Positions 1 to 11,939 of a stretch of DNA of 30,131 bases are shown here, piece by piece. The translations under genes were made by a program, and so were the position numbers. Within the stretch, counting starts at the first letter, position 1. Each line of letters opens with the position of its first letter. Origin of the DNA: Saccoglossus kowalevskii. Its lineage: Eukaryota; Hemichordata; Enteropneusta; Harrimaniidae. The stretch covers positions 1-30,131 of the forward strand of contig NW_003132168.1 of NCBI RefSeq assembly GCF_000003605.2, given 5' to 3'. The notes beneath the pieces are model-generated. The model saw only the letters and a program-made list of their open reading frames with translations. It was not told the DNA's origin and made no database searches.

Positions 1-39
1 TCATCATGTTCATCATGTTGTAATTTATAGTTCCCATTG
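1..39 (+). repeat. First visible units with out-of-phase TTCATCATG duplication
   Basis: The first complete 31-bp unit is 9-39. Bases 1-8 should be the end of a previous unit (TCTCATTG) but read TCATCATG, which repeats the start of the following unit. This looks like a local 9-bp duplication or a junction with a different unit form. The unit also has a rare C at 34 (TTCCCATTG, seen again near 6444). The window edge cuts off whatever lies upstream, so a junction with non-repeat DNA cannot be judged. Confidence 0.6.
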
Positions 40-119
40 TTCATCATGTTGTAATTTATAGTTCTCATTGCTTATCATGTTGTAATTTATAGTTCTCATT
101 GTTCATCATGTTGTAATTT

Positions 120-300
120 ATAGTTCTCATTGTTTATCATGTTGTAATTTATAGTTCTCATTGTTCATCATGTTGCAATTTATAGTTCTCATTGTTCATC
201 ATGTTGTAATTTATAGTTCTGTGTTCATCATGTTGTAATTTATAGTTCTCATTGTTCATCATGTTGTAATTTATAGTTCTCAGTGTTCATCATGTTGTAA
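120..300 (+). repeat. 277-bp higher-order repeat, copy 1
   Basis: A run of units with an ordered set of rare variants: a TTTATC unit, then TTGCAA in place of TTGTAA at 173, then a 29-bp unit (TTCTGTG, a 2-bp CA deletion) at 217. The same order and spacing returns exactly 277 bp downstream (450 and 494). 277 is eight 31-bp units plus one 29-bp unit, so the step is in register. The copies differ slightly afterwards: two CAGTG units follow here and one in copy 2. Confidence 0.85.
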
Positions 301-396
301 TTTATAGTTCTCAGTGTTCATCATGTTGTAATTTATAGTTCTCATTGTTCATCATGTTGTAATTTATAGTTCTCATTGTTCATCATGTTGTAATTT

Positions 397-577
397 ATAG
401 TTCTCATTGTTTATCATGTTGTAATTTATAGTTCTCATTGTTCATCATGTTGCAATTTATAGTTCTCATTGTTCATCATGTTGTAATTTATAGTTCTGTG
501 TTCATCATGTTGTAATTTATAGTTCTCATTGTTCATCATGTTGTAATTTATAGTTCTCAGTGTTCATCATGTTGTAA
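397..577 (+). repeat. 277-bp higher-order repeat, copy 2
   Basis: Second copy of the block at 120-300. TTGCAA lies at 450 and the 29-bp TTCTGTG unit at 494, 44 bp apart as in copy 1. Upstream a TTTATC unit is also shared. The TTGCAA/TTCTGTG pair recurs with the same 44-bp spacing at 20613/20657 and 21820/21864, so the block was also dispersed along the array. Confidence 0.85.
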
Positions 578-800
578 TTTATAGTTCTCATTGTTCATCA
601 TGTTGTAATTTATAGTTCTCATTGTTCATCATGTTGTAATTTATAGTACTCAGTGTTCATCGTGTTGTAATTTATAGTTCTCATTGTTTCATCGTGTTGT
701 AATTTATAGTTCTCATTGTTCATCGTGTTGTAATTTATAGTTCTCATTGTTCATCATGTTGTAATTTATAGTTCTCATTGTTCATCATGTTGTAATTTAT

Positions 801-900
801 AGTTCTGTGTTCATCATGTGTAATTATAGTTCTCATTGTTCATCATGTTGTAATTTATAGTTCTCAGTGTTCATCATGTTGTAAATTTATAGTTCTCAGT
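801..900 (+). repeat. Units with small indels
   Basis: The 29-bp TTCTGTG unit at 803 is followed by a unit missing several bases (CATGTGTAATTATAG, 816-830). A little downstream, near 883, a unit carries an extra A (GTAAATTTATAG). Such single-base indels are rare in most of the array and break its 31-bp register here. They could be old units or local sequence errors. Confidence 0.6.
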
Positions 901-2471
901 GTTCATCATGTTGTAATTTATAGTTCTCATTGTTCATCATGTTGTAATTTATAGTTCTCATTGTTCATCATGTTGTAATTTATAGTTCTCATTGTTCATC
1001 ATGTTGTAATTTATAGTTCTCATTGTTCATCGTGTTGTAATTTATAGTTCTCATTGTTCATCATGTTGTAATTTATAGTTCTCATTGTTCATCATGTTGT
1101 AATTTATAGTTCTCATTGTTCATCATGTTGTAATTTATAGTTTTCAGTGTTCATCATGTTGTAATTTATAGTTCTCATTGTTCATCATGTTGTAATTTAT
1201 AGTTCTCATTGTTCATCATGTTGTAATTTATAGTTCTCATTGTTCATCATGTTGTAATTTATAGTTCTCATTGTTCATCATGTTGTAATTTATAGTTCTC
1301 ATTGTTCATCATGTTGTAATTTATAGTTTTCATTGTTCATCATGTTGTAATTTATAGTTCTCATTGTTCATCATGTTGTAATTTATAGTTCTCATTGTTC
1401 ATCATGTTGTAATTTATAGTTCTCATTGTTCATCATGCTGTAATTTATAGTTCTCAGTGTTCATCGTGTTGTAATTTATAGTTCTCAGTGTTCATCATGT
1501 TGTAATTTATAGTTCTCATTGTTCATCGTGTTGTAATTTATAGTTCTCATTGTTCATCATGTTGTAATTTATAGTTCTCATTGTTCATCATGTTGTAATT
1601 TATAGTTCTGTGTTCATCATGTTGTAATTTATAGTTCTCAGTGTTCATCGTGTTGTAATTTATAGTTCTCAGTGTTCATCGTGTTGTAATTTATAGTTCT
1701 CATTGTTCATCATGTTGTAATTTATAGTTCTCATTGTTCATCGTGTTGTAATTTATAGTTCTCATTGTTCATCATGTTGTAATTTATAGTTCTCATTGTT
1801 CATCGTGTTGTAATTTATAGTTCTCATTGTTCATCATGTTGTAATTTATAGTTCTCATTGTTCATCGTGTTGTAATTTATAGTTCTCATTGTTCATCATG
1901 TTGTAATTTATAGTTCTCATTGTTCATCATGTTGTAATTTATAGTTCTCAGTGTTCGTCATGTTGTAATTTATAGTTCTCAGTGTTCATCATGTTGTAAT
2001 TTATAGTTCTCAGTGTTCATCATGTTGTAATTTATAGTTCTCATTGTTCATCATGTTGTAATTTATAGTTCTCAGTGTTCATCATGTTGTAATTTATAGT
2101 TCTCAGTGTTCATCGTGTTGTAATTTATTGTTCTCAGTGTTCATCGTGTTGTAATTTATAGTTCTCAGTGTTCATCGTGTTGTAATTTATAGTTCTCATT
2201 GTTCATCATGTTGTAATTTATAGTTCTCATTGTTCATCATGTTGTAATTTATAGTTCTCATTGTTCATCTTGTTGTAATTTATAGTTCTCAGTGTTCATC
2301 ATGTTGTAATTTATAGTTCTCAGTGTTCATCATGTTGTAATTTATAGTTCTCAGTGTTCATCATGTTGTAATTTATAGTTCTCAGTGTTCATCATGTTGT
2401 AATTTATAGTTCTCATTGTTCATCATGTTGTAATTTATAGTTCTCAGTGTTCATCGTGTTGTAATTTATAG

Positions 2472-3690
2472 TTCTTAGTGTAATTTATAGTTCTCATTGT
2501 TCATCATGTTGTAATTTATAGTTCTCATTGTTCATCATGTTGTAATTTATAGTTCTCATTGTTCATCATGTTGTAATGTATAGTTCTCAGTGTTCATCAT
2601 GTTGTAATTTATAGTTCTCAGTGTTCATCATGTTGTAATTTATAGTTCTCAGTGTTCATCGTGTTGTAATTTATAGTTCTTAGTGTAATTTATAGTTCTC
2701 ATTGTTCATCATGTTGTAATTTATAGTTCTCAGTGTTCAGCATGTTGTAATTTATAGTTCTTAGTGTAATTTATAGTTCTCATTGTTCATCATGTTGTAA
2801 TTTATAGTTCTCATTGTTCATCATGTTGTAATTTATAGTTCTCATTGTTCATCATGTTGTAATTTATAGTTCTCATTGTTCATCATGTTGTAATTTATAG
2901 TTCTCAGTGTTCATCATGTTGTAATTTATATTTCTCATTGTTCATCATGTTGTAATTTATAGTTCTCATTGTTCATCATGTTGTAATTTATAGTTCTCAT
3001 TGTTCATCATGTTGTAATTTATTGTTCTCATTGTTCATCGTGTTGTAATTTATAGTTCTCATTGTTCATCGTGTTGTAATTTATAGTTCTCAATGTTCAT
3101 CATGTTGTAATTTATAGTTCTCATTGTTTATCATGTTGTAAATTATAGTTCTCATTGTTCATCATGTTGTAATTTATAGTTCTCATTGTTCATCATGTTG
3201 TAATTTATAGTTCTCATTGTTCATCATGTTGTAATTTATAGTTCTCAGTGTTCATCATGTTGTAATTTATAGTTCTCATTGTCCATCATGTTGTAATTTA
3301 TAGTTCTCATTGTTCATCATGTTGTAATTTATAGTTCTCAGTGTTCGTCGTGTTGTAATTTATAGTTCTCATTGTTCATCATGTTGTAATTTATAGTTCT
3401 CAGTGTTCATCATGTTGTAATTTATAGTTCTCAGTGTTCATCATGTTGTAATTTATAGTTCTCAGTGTTCATCATGTTGTAATTTATAGTTCTCAGTGTT
3501 CATCATGTTGTAATTTATAGTTCTCATTGTTCATCATGTTGTAATTTATAGTTCTCAGTGTTCATCGTGTTGTAATTTATAGTTCTTAGTGTAATTTATA
3601 GTTCTCATTGTTCATCATGTTGTAATTTATAGTTCTCATTGTTCATCATGTTGTAATTTATAGTTCTTAGTGTAATTTATAGTTCTCATT
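2472..3690 (+). repeat. Short-unit cluster A (five 19-bp units)
   Basis: Contains 19-bp units beginning TTCTTAGTG at 2472, 2677, 2758, 3583 and 3664. Each lacks unit bases 1-12 (TTCATCATGTTG) and carries T for C at base 27 and G at 29. Spacings are 205, 81, 825 and 81 bp, each equal to a whole number of 31-bp units plus one 19-bp unit. The 2677-2758 segment contains TTCAGCATG at 2736, 59 bp after the first short unit. The same arrangement occurs at 13655-13736 and 26744-26825. The 3583/3664 pair resembles 27092/27173. A TAATGTATAG variant sits near 2575. Confidence 0.9.
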
Positions 3691-3800
3691 GTTCATCATG
3701 TTGTAATTTATAGTTCTCATTGTTCATCATGTTGTAATTTATAGTTCTCAGTGTTCATCTTATTGTAATTTATAGTTCTCAGTGTTCATCATGTTGTAAT

Positions 3801-3830
3801 TTATTCTTATCAGTCTTTATTTCGTCGTAA
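3801..3830 (+). repeat. Strongly diverged single unit
   Basis: Between near-consensus neighbours lies one unit of normal length but with about nine substitutions (TTATTCTTATCAG, then TTTATTTCGTCG). The conserved ends (TAATTT on both sides) and the exact 31-bp spacing show it is a true unit, not an insertion. Its divergence is several times that of any other full-length unit I noticed. It may be an old unit that escaped homogenisation, or a conversion from a related repeat. It is the only copy of this form I see in the window. Confidence 0.85.
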
Positions 3831-4687
3831 TTTATAGTTCTCATTGTTCATCATGTTGTAATTTATAGTTCTCATTGTTCATCGTGTTGTAATTTATAGT
3901 TCTCATTGTTCATCGTGTTGTAATTTATAGTTCTCAGTGTTCATCATGTTGTAATTTATAGTTCTCATTGTTTATCATGTTGTAATTTATAGTTCTCAGT
4001 GTTCATCATGTTGTAATTTATAGTTCTCATTGTTCATCATGTTGTAATTTATAGTTCTCAATGTTCATCATGTTGTAATTTATTGTTCTCAGTGTTCATC
4101 ATGTTGTAATTTATAGTTCTAATTGTTCATCATGTTGTAATTTATAGTTCTCATTGTTCATCATGTTGTAATTTATAGTTCTCATTGTTCATCATGTTGT
4201 AATTTATAGTTCTCATTGTTCATCGTGTTGTAATTTATAGTTCTCATTGTTCATCATGTTGTAATTTATAGTTCTCAGTGTTCATCATGTTGTAATTTAT
4301 AGTTCTCATTGTTCATCATGTTGTAATTTATAGTTCTCATTGTTCATCATGTTGTAATTTATAGTTCTCATTGTTCATCGTGTTGTAATTTATAGTTCTC
4401 ATTGTTCATCATGTTGTAATTTATAGTTCTCATTGTTCATCATGTTGTAATTTATAGTTCTCATTGTTCATCGTGTTGTAATTTATAGTTCTCATTGTTC
4501 ATCATGTTGTAATTTATAGTTCTCATTGTTCATCATGTTGTAATTTATAGTTCTCATTGTTTATCATGTTGTAATTTATAGTTCTCATTGTTCATCATGT
4601 TGTAATTTATAGTTCTCATTGTTCATCATGTTGTAATTTATAGTTCTCATTGTTCATCATGTTGTAATTTATAATTCTCATTGTTCA

Positions 4688-4910
4688 TCATGTTTGTAAT
4701 TTATAGTTCTCGTTGTTCATCATGTTGTAAATTTATAGTTCTCATTGTTCATCATGTTGTAATTTATAGTTCTCATTGTTTATCATGTTGTAATTAATAG
4801 TTCTCAGTGTTCATCATGTTGTAATTTATAGTTCTCGTTGTTCATCATGTTGTAATTTATAGTTCTCATTGTTCATCGTGTGTAATTTATAGTTCTCATT
4901 GTTATCATGT
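4688..4910 (+). repeat. Segment with clustered indel units
   Basis: Several units in a row depart from register: an extra T (CATGTTTGTAA, about 4688), an extra A (GTAAATTTATAG, about 4729), TAATTAATAG at about 4791, CATCGTGTGTAA with two bases lost (about 4876) and CATTGTTATCATG with one base lost (about 4898). Two CTCGTTG variants (CpG at unit 27-28) are also here. Confidence 0.65.
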
Positions 4911-5999
4911 TGTAATTTATAGTTCTCAGTGTTTATCATGTTGTAATTTATAGTTCTCAGTGTTCATCGTGTTGTAATTTATAGTTCTCATTGTTTATCA
5001 TGTTGTAATTTATAGTTCTCAGTGTTCATCGTGTTGTAATTTATAGTTCTCAGTGTTCATCATGTTGTAATTTATAGTTCTCATTGTTCATCATGTTGTA
5101 ATTTATAGTTCTCATTGTTCATCATGCTGTAATTTATAGTTCTCATTGTTCATCGTGTTGTAATTTATAGTTCTCAGTGTTTATCATGTTGTAATTTATA
5201 GTTCTCAGTGTTCATCATGTTGTAATTTATAGTTCTCATTGTTCATCATGTTGTAATTTATAGTTCTCATTGTTCATCATGTTGTAATTTATAGTTCTCA
5301 TTGTTCATCGTGTTGTAATTTATAATTCTCATTGTTGATCATGTTGTAATTAATAGTTCTCAGTGTTCATCATGTTGTAATTTATAGTTCTCATTGTTCA
5401 TCATGTTGTAATTTATAGTTCTCAGTGTTCATCATGTTGTAATTTATAGTTCTCATTGTTCATCATGTTGTAATTTATAGTTCTCAGTGTTCATCATGTT
5501 GTAATTAATAGTTCTCAGTGTTCATCATGTTGTAATTTATAGTTCTCATTGTTCATCATGTTGTAATTTATAGTTCTCAGTGTTCATCATGTTGTAATTA
5601 TATAGTTCTCATTGTTCATCATGTTGTAATTTATAGTTCTCATTGTTTATCATGTTGTAATTTATAGTTCTCATTGTTTATCATGTTGTAATTTATATTT
5701 CTCATTGTTCATCATGTTGTAATTTATAGTTCTCAGTGTTCATCGTGTTGTAATTTATAGTTCTCATTGTTCATAATGTTGTAATTTATAGTTCTCATTG
5801 TTTATCATGTTGTAATTTATAGTTCTCATTGTTCATCATGTTGTAATTTATAGTTCTCAGTGTTCATCATGTTGTAATTTATAGTTCTCATTGTTCATCA
5901 TGTTGTAATTTATAGTTCTCATTGTTCATCATGTTGTAATTTATAGTTCTCAGTGTTCATCATGTTGTAATTTATAGTTCTCATTGTTCATCATGTTGT

Positions 6000-6310
6000 A
6001 ATTTATAGTTCTCAGTGTTCATCATGTTGTAATTTGTAGTTCTCATTGTTCATCATGTTGTAATTTATAGTTCTCATTGTTCATCATGTTGTAATTTATA
6101 GTTCTCAGTGTTCATCATGTTGTAATTTATAGTTCTCATTGTTCATCATGTTGTAATTTATAGTTCTCAGTGTTCATCATGTTGTAATTTGTAGTTCTCA
6201 TTGTTCATCATGTTGTAATTTGTAGTTCTCATTGTTCATCATGTTGTAATTTATAGTTCTCATTGTTCATCGTGTTGTAATTTATAGTTCTCATTGTTTA
6301 TCATGTTGTA
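6000..6310 (+). repeat. TTTGTAG-marked block, copy 1
   Basis: Unit base 19 A is replaced by G (TAATTTGTAG) at 6036, 6191 and 6222, intervals of 155 and 31 bp (five units and one unit). Most of the surrounding CATTG/CAGTG order, the following CATTG-GTG unit and the next variant unit parallel 11600-11910, where the same G occurs at 11635, 11790 and 11821. The offset is 5599 bp, which equals 180 units plus 19 bp, so it is consistent with a 19-bp unit lying between the copies. Confidence 0.85.
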
Positions 6311-6739
6311 ATTTATAGTTCTCATTGTTTATCATGTTGTAATTTATAGTACTCAGTGTTCATCATGTTGTAATTTATAGTTCTCAGTGTTCATCGTGTT
6401 GTAATTTATAGTTCGCAGTGTTCATCGTGTTGTAATTTATAGTTCCCATTGTTCATCATGTTGTAATTTATAGTTCTCATTGTTCATCATGTTGTAATTT
6501 ATAGTTCTCATTGTTTATCATGTTGTAATTTATAGTTCTCATTGTTCATCATGTTGTAATTTATAGTTCTCAGTGTTCATCATGTTGTAATTTATAGTTC
6601 TCATTGTTCATCATGCTGTAATTTATAGTTCTCATTGTTCATCATGTTGTAATTTATAGTTCTCATTGTTCATCGTGTTGTAATTTATAGTTCTCATTGT
6701 TCATCGTGTTGTAATTTATAGTTCTCAGTGTTCATCGTG

Positions 6740-7150
6740 TTGTAATTTATAATTCTTTGTGTAATTTATAGTTCTCATCGTTCATCATGTTGTAAATTAT
6801 AGTTCTCATTGTTCATCATGTTGTACATTATAGTTCTCATTGTTCATCATGTTGTAAATTATACTTCTCAGTGTTCATCATGTTGTAAATTATAGTTCTC
6901 ATTGTTCATCATGTTGTAAATTATAGTTCTCGTTGTTCATCATGTTGTAAATTATAGTTCTCAGTGTTCATCGTGTTGTAATTTATACTTCTCAGTGTTC
7001 ATCGTGTTGTAATTATAGTTCTTAGTTGTAATTATAGTCTCATTGTCATCAGTGTAATTTATAGTTCTCATTGTTCATCATGTTGTAATTTATAGTTCTC
7101 ATTGCTCATCATGTGTAATTTATAGTTCTCAGTGTTCATCATGATGTAAT
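6740..7150 (+). repeat. Degenerate subfamily island
   Basis: About a dozen consecutive units share features rare elsewhere. Four or five carry GTAAATTATAG instead of GTAATTTATAG (about 6792-6955), with GTACATTATAG once and TATACTTCTC twice. A 19-bp-like unit TTCTTTGTG is at 6753. Around 7010-7060 several bases are lost (GTAATTATAGTTCTTAGTTG, then TAGTCTCATTGTCATCAG). It ends with CATGTGTAAT near 7110 and CATGATGTAAT near 7140. The shared A substitution suggests a short local amplification. The many indels suggest an old segment that has not been homogenised, or a stretch of poorer consensus sequence. Confidence 0.75.
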
Positions 7151-7270
7151 TTATAGTTCTCAGTGTTCATCGTGTTGTAATTTATTGTTCTCAGTGTTCA
7201 TCGTGTTGTAATTTATAGTTCTCAGTGTTCATCGTGTTGTAATTTATAGTTCTTAGTGTAATTTATAGTT
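7150..7270 (+). repeat. GTG/TTATTG/19-bp higher-order motif
   Basis: An ordered set: a CAGTG-GTG unit ending TTTATTG (7181), two further CAGTG-GTG units, then the 19-bp TTCTTAGTG unit at 7250, 69 bp after TTTATTG. The identical set with the same 69-bp spacing occurs at 15457/15526 and 27638/27707. It is the upstream edge of the larger block copied at 15380-16055 and 27561-28236. Confidence 0.85.
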
Positions 7271-8889
7271 CTCATTGTTCATCATGTTGTAATTTATAGT
7301 TCTCATTGTTCATCATGTTGTAATTTATAGTTCTCATTGTTCATCATGTTGTAATTTATAGTTCTCAATGTTCATCATGTTGTAATTTATTGTTCTCAGT
7401 GTTCATCATGTTGTAATTTATAGTTCTCATTGTTCATCATGTTGTAATTTATAGTTCTCATTGTTCATCATGTTGTAATTTATAGTTCTCATTGTTCATC
7501 ATGTTGTAATTTATAGTTCTCATTGTTCATCGTGTTGTAATTTATAGTTCTCATTGTTCATCATGTTGTAATTTATAGTTCTCAGTGTTCATCATGTTGT
7601 AATTTATAGTTCTCATTGTTCATCATGTTGTAATTTATAGTTCTCATTGTTCATCATGTTGTAATTTATAGTTCTCATTGTTCATCGTGTTGTAATTTAT
7701 AGTTCTCATTGTTCATCATGTTGTAATTTATAGTTCTCATTGTTCATCATGTTGTAATTTATAGTTCTCATTGTTCATCGTGTTGTAATTTATAGTTCTC
7801 ATTGTTCATCATGTTGTAATTTATAGTTCTCATTGTTTATCGTGTTGTAATTTATAGTTCTCATTGTTCATCATGTTGTAATTTATAGTTCTCAATGTTC
7901 ATCATGTTGTAATTTATAGTTCTCATTGTTCATCATGTTGTAATTTATAGTTCTCAGTGTTCATCATGTTGTAATTTATAGTTCTCATTGTTCATCATGT
8001 TGTAATTTATAGTTCTCATTGTTCATCATGTTGTAATTTATAGTTCTCAGTGTTCATCATGTTGTAATTTATAGTTCTCAGTGTTCATCATGTTGTAATT
8101 TATAGTTCTCATTGTTCATCATGTTGTAATTTATAGTTCTCACTGTTCATCATGTTGTAATTTATAGTTCTCAGTGTTCATCATGTTGTAATTTATAGTT
8201 CTCAGTGTTCATCATGTTGTAATTTATAGTTCTCATTGTTCATCGTGTTGTAATTTATAGTTCTCATTGTTCATCATGTTGTAATTTATAGTTCTCATTG
8301 TTCATCATGTTTTAATTTATAGTTCTCATTGTTCATCGTGTTGTAATTTATAGTTCTCATTGTTTATCACGTTGTAATTTATAGTTCTCATTGTTCATCG
8401 TGTTGTAATTTATAGTTCTCATTGTTCATCATGTTGTAATTTATAGTTCTCAGTGTTCATCATGTTGTAATTTATAGTTCTCATTGTTTATCATGTTGTA
8501 ATTTATAGTTCTCATTGTTCATCATGTTGTAATTTATAGTTCTCAATGTTCATCGTGTTGTAATTTATAGTTCTCATTGTTCATCATGTTGTAATTTATA
8601 GTTCTCATTGTTTATCATGTTGTAATTTATAGTTCTCATTGTTCATCGTGTTGTAATTTATAGTTCTCATTGTACATCATGTTGTAATTTATAGTTCTCA
8701 TTGTTTATCATGTTGTAATTTATAGTTCTCATTGTTCATCATGTTGTAATTTATAGTTCTCAGTGTTCATCATTTTGTAATTTATAGTTCTCATTGTTCA
8801 TCATGTTGTAATTTATAGTTCTCAGTGTTCATCATGTTGTAATTTGTAGTTCTCATTGTTCATCATGTTGTAATTTATAGTTCTCATTG

Positions 8890-8990
8890 TTCATCGTGTT
8901 GTAATTTATAGTTCTCATTCTTTATCATGTTGTAATTTATAGTTCTAATTGTTCATCATGTTGTAATTTATAGTTCTCATTGTTCATCGT
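8890..8990 (+). repeat. CATTC-TTCTAATTG variant pair, copy 1
   Basis: A unit with C at position 31 (CATTCTTTATC, C at 8920) is followed 23 bp later by TTCTAATTG (8943). The same adjacent pair with the same 23-bp spacing is at 11957/11980 and 13476/13499, and the pair is preceded by a GTG unit here and at 11.9 kb. Three co-occurrences of two rare changes mark copies of one ancestral segment. Confidence 0.85.
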
Positions 8991-10939
8991 GTTGTAATTT
9001 ATAGTTCTCATTGTTCATCATGTTGTAATTTATAGTTCTCAGTGTTCATCATGTTGTAATTTATAGTTCTCAGTGTTCATCATGTTGTAATTTATAGTTT
9101 TCATTGAATATCATGTTGTAATTTATAGTTCTCATTGTTCATCATGTTGTAATTTATAGTTCTCAGTGTTCATCATTTTGTAATTTATAGTTCTCATTGT
9201 TCATCATGTTGTAATTTATAGTTCTCATTGTTCATCATGTTGTAATTTATAGTTCTCATTGTTCATCATGTTGTAATTTATAGTTCTCATTGTTCATCAT
9301 GTTGTAATTTATAGTTCTCATTGTTCATCATGTTGTAATTTATAGTTCTCATTGTTCATCATGTTGTAATTTATAGTTCTCATTGTTCATCCTGTTGTAA
9401 TTTATAGTTCTCATTGTTCATCGTGTTGTAATTTATAGTTCTCATTGTTCATCATGTTGTAATTTATAGTTCTCATTGTTCATCATGTTGTAATTTATAG
9501 TTCTCATTGTTCATCATGTTGTAATTTATAGTTCTCATTGTTCATCATGTTGTAATTTATAGTTCTCATTGTTCATCGTGTTGTAATTTATAGTTCTCAT
9601 TGTTTATCATGTTGTAATTTATAGTTCTCAGTATTCATCATGTTGTAATTTATAGTTCTCATTGTTCATCATGTTGTAATTTATAGTTCTCAGTGTTCAT
9701 CATGTTGTAATTTATAGTTCTCAGTGTTCATCGTGTTGTAATTTATAGTTCTCATTGTTCATCATGTTGTAATTTATAGTTCTCATTGTTCATCATGTTG
9801 TAATTTATAGTTCTCATTGTTCATCGTGTTGTAATTTATAGTTCTCAGTGTTCATCATGTTGTAATTTATAGTTCTCATTGTTCATCATGTTGTAATTTA
9901 TAGTTCTCAGTGTTCATCATGTTGTAATTTATAGTTCTCAGTGTTCATCATGTTGTAATTTATAGTTCTCAGTGTTCATCATGTTGTAATTTATAGTTCT
10001 CATTGTTCATCATGTTGTAATTTATAGTTCTCATTGTTCATCATGTTGTAATTTATAGTTCTCATTGTTCATCATGTTGTAATTTATAGTTCTCATTGTT
10101 CATCATGTTGTAATTTATAGTTCTCATTGTTCATCATGTTGTAATTTATAGTTGTCATTGTTCATCATGTTGTAATTTATAGTTCTCATTGTTCATCATG
10201 TTGTAATTTATAGTTCTCATTGTTCATCATGTTGTAATTTATAGTTCTCAGTGTTCATCATGTTGTAATTTGTAGTTCTCATTCTTCATCATGTTGTAAT
10301 TTATAGTTCTCATTGTTCATCATGTTGTAATTTATAGTTCTGTGTTCATCATGTTGTAATTTATAGTTCTCATTGTTCATCATGTTGTAATTTATAGTTC
10401 TCATTGTTCATCATGTTGTAATTTATAGTTCTCATTGTTCATCATGTTGTAATTTATAGTTCTCATTGTTTATCATGTTGTAATTTATAGTTCTCATTGT
10501 TCATCATGTTGTAATTTATAGTTCTCATTGTTCATCATGTTGTAATTTATAGTTCTCAGTGTTTATCATGTTGTAATTTATAGTTCTCATTGTTCATCAT
10601 GTTGTAATTTATAGTTCTCATTGTTCATCATGTTGTAATTTATAGTTCTCATTGTTCATCATGTTGTAATTTATAGTTCTCATTGTTCATCATGTTGTAA
10701 TTTATAGTTCTCATTGTTCATCATGTTGTAATTTATAGTTCTCAGTGTTCATCATGTTGTAATTTATAGTTCTCATTGTTCATCATGTTGTAATTTATAG
10801 TTCTCATTGTTCATCATGTTGTAATTTATAGTTCTCATTGTTCATCATGTTGTAATTTATAGTTCTCATTGTTTATCATGTTGTAATTTATAGTTCTCAT
10901 TGTTCATCATGTTGTAATTTATAGTTCTCAATGTTCATC

Positions 10940-11000
10940 ATGTTGTAAATTTATAGTTCTCAGTGTTCATCGATGTTGTAATTTATAGTTCTCATGTTCA
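10940..11000 (+). repeat. Units with small indels
   Basis: Three neighbouring units carry an added A (GTAAATTTATAG, about 10946), an added base in CATCGATGTTG (about 10969) and a lost base pair in CTCATGTTCATC (about 10991). The net register change is small. Confidence 0.6.
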
Positions 11001-11120
11001 TCATGTTGTAATTTATAGTTCTCATTGTTTATCATGTTGTAATGTATAGTTCTCATTGTTCATCGTGTTGTAATTTATAGTTCTCATTGTTCATCATGTT
11101 GTAATTTATAGTTCTCAGTA

Positions 11121-11430
11121 TTCATCATGTTGTAATTTATAGTTCTCATTGTTTATCATGTTGTAATTTATAGTTCTCATTGTTCATCGTGTTGTAATTT
11201 ATAGTTCTCATTGTTTATCATGTTGTAATTTATAGTTCTCAGTGTTCATCGTGTTGTAATTTATAGTTCTCAGTGTTCATCGTGTTGTAATTTATAGTTC
11301 TCAGTGTTCATCATGTTGTAATTTATAGTTCTCATTGTTCATCGTGTTGTAATTTATAGTTCTCATTGTTCATCATGTTGTAATTTATAGTTCTCATTGT
11401 TCATCATGTTGTAATTTATAGTTCTCATTG
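11121..11430 (+). repeat. 310-bp segment identical to 17721-18030 (copy 1)
   Basis: Ten units whose order of TTTATC, GTG and CAGTG variants matches 17721-18030 base for base at an offset of 6600 bp. Just upstream the two copies carry different rare forms of the same unit (CAGTATTC at 11116 and CAGTGATTC at 17715). Identity ends at 18031, where the downstream copy changes to sequence matching 12578 onward. Confidence 0.9.
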
Positions 11431-11599
11431 TTCATCGTGTTGTAATTTATAGTTCTCATTGTTTATCATGTTGTAATTTATAGTTCTCATTGTTTATCAT
11501 GTTGTAATTTATAGTTCTCATTGTTTATCATGTTGTAATTTATAGTTCTCAGTGTTCATCATGTTGTAATTTATAGTTCTCATTGTTCATCATGTTGTA

Positions 11600-11910
11600 A
11601 TTTATAGTTCTCAGCGTTCATCATGTTGTAATTTGTAGTTCTCATTGTTCATCATGTTGTAATTTATAGTTCTCATTGTTCATCATGTTGTAATTTATAG
11701 TTCTCAGTGTTCATCATGTTGTAATGTATAGTTCTCATTGTTCATCATGTTGTAATTTATAGTTCTCAGTGTTCATCATGTTGTAATTTGTAGTTCTCAT
11801 TGTTCATCATGTTGTAATTTGTAGTTCTCATTGTTCATCATGTTGTAATTTATAGTTCTCATTGTTCATCGTGTTGTAATTTATAGTTCTCATTGTATAT
11901 CATGTTGTAA
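11600..11910 (+). repeat. TTTGTAG-marked block, copy 2
   Basis: Copy of 6000-6310: TAATTTGTAG at 11635, 11790 and 11821 with the same 155- and 31-bp spacings. Private changes include CAGCG near 11612, TAATGTATAG near 11725 and TATATC near 11897. It leads into a second CATTC-TTCTAATTG pair at 11957/11980. Confidence 0.85.
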
Positions 11911-11939
11911 TTTATAGTTCTCATTGTTCATCGTGTTGT

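Noticed and set aside
1-2470. Single fixed higher-order repeat spanning the whole array
   Set aside because: 277-bp periodicity is clear only at 0.1-0.6 kb; elsewhere offsets vary (267, 279, 310 bp and kilobase-scale), so no one period explains the window.
3801-3830. Insertion or transposon scar
   Set aside because: The spacing between flanking TAATTT motifs stays at 31 bp, with no added sequence, inverted ends or target-site duplication; it is a diverged unit.
6740-7150. Boundary with unique DNA or a decayed gene
   Set aside because: All bases can still be aligned to the 31-bp unit with small indels; normal units resume on both sides.
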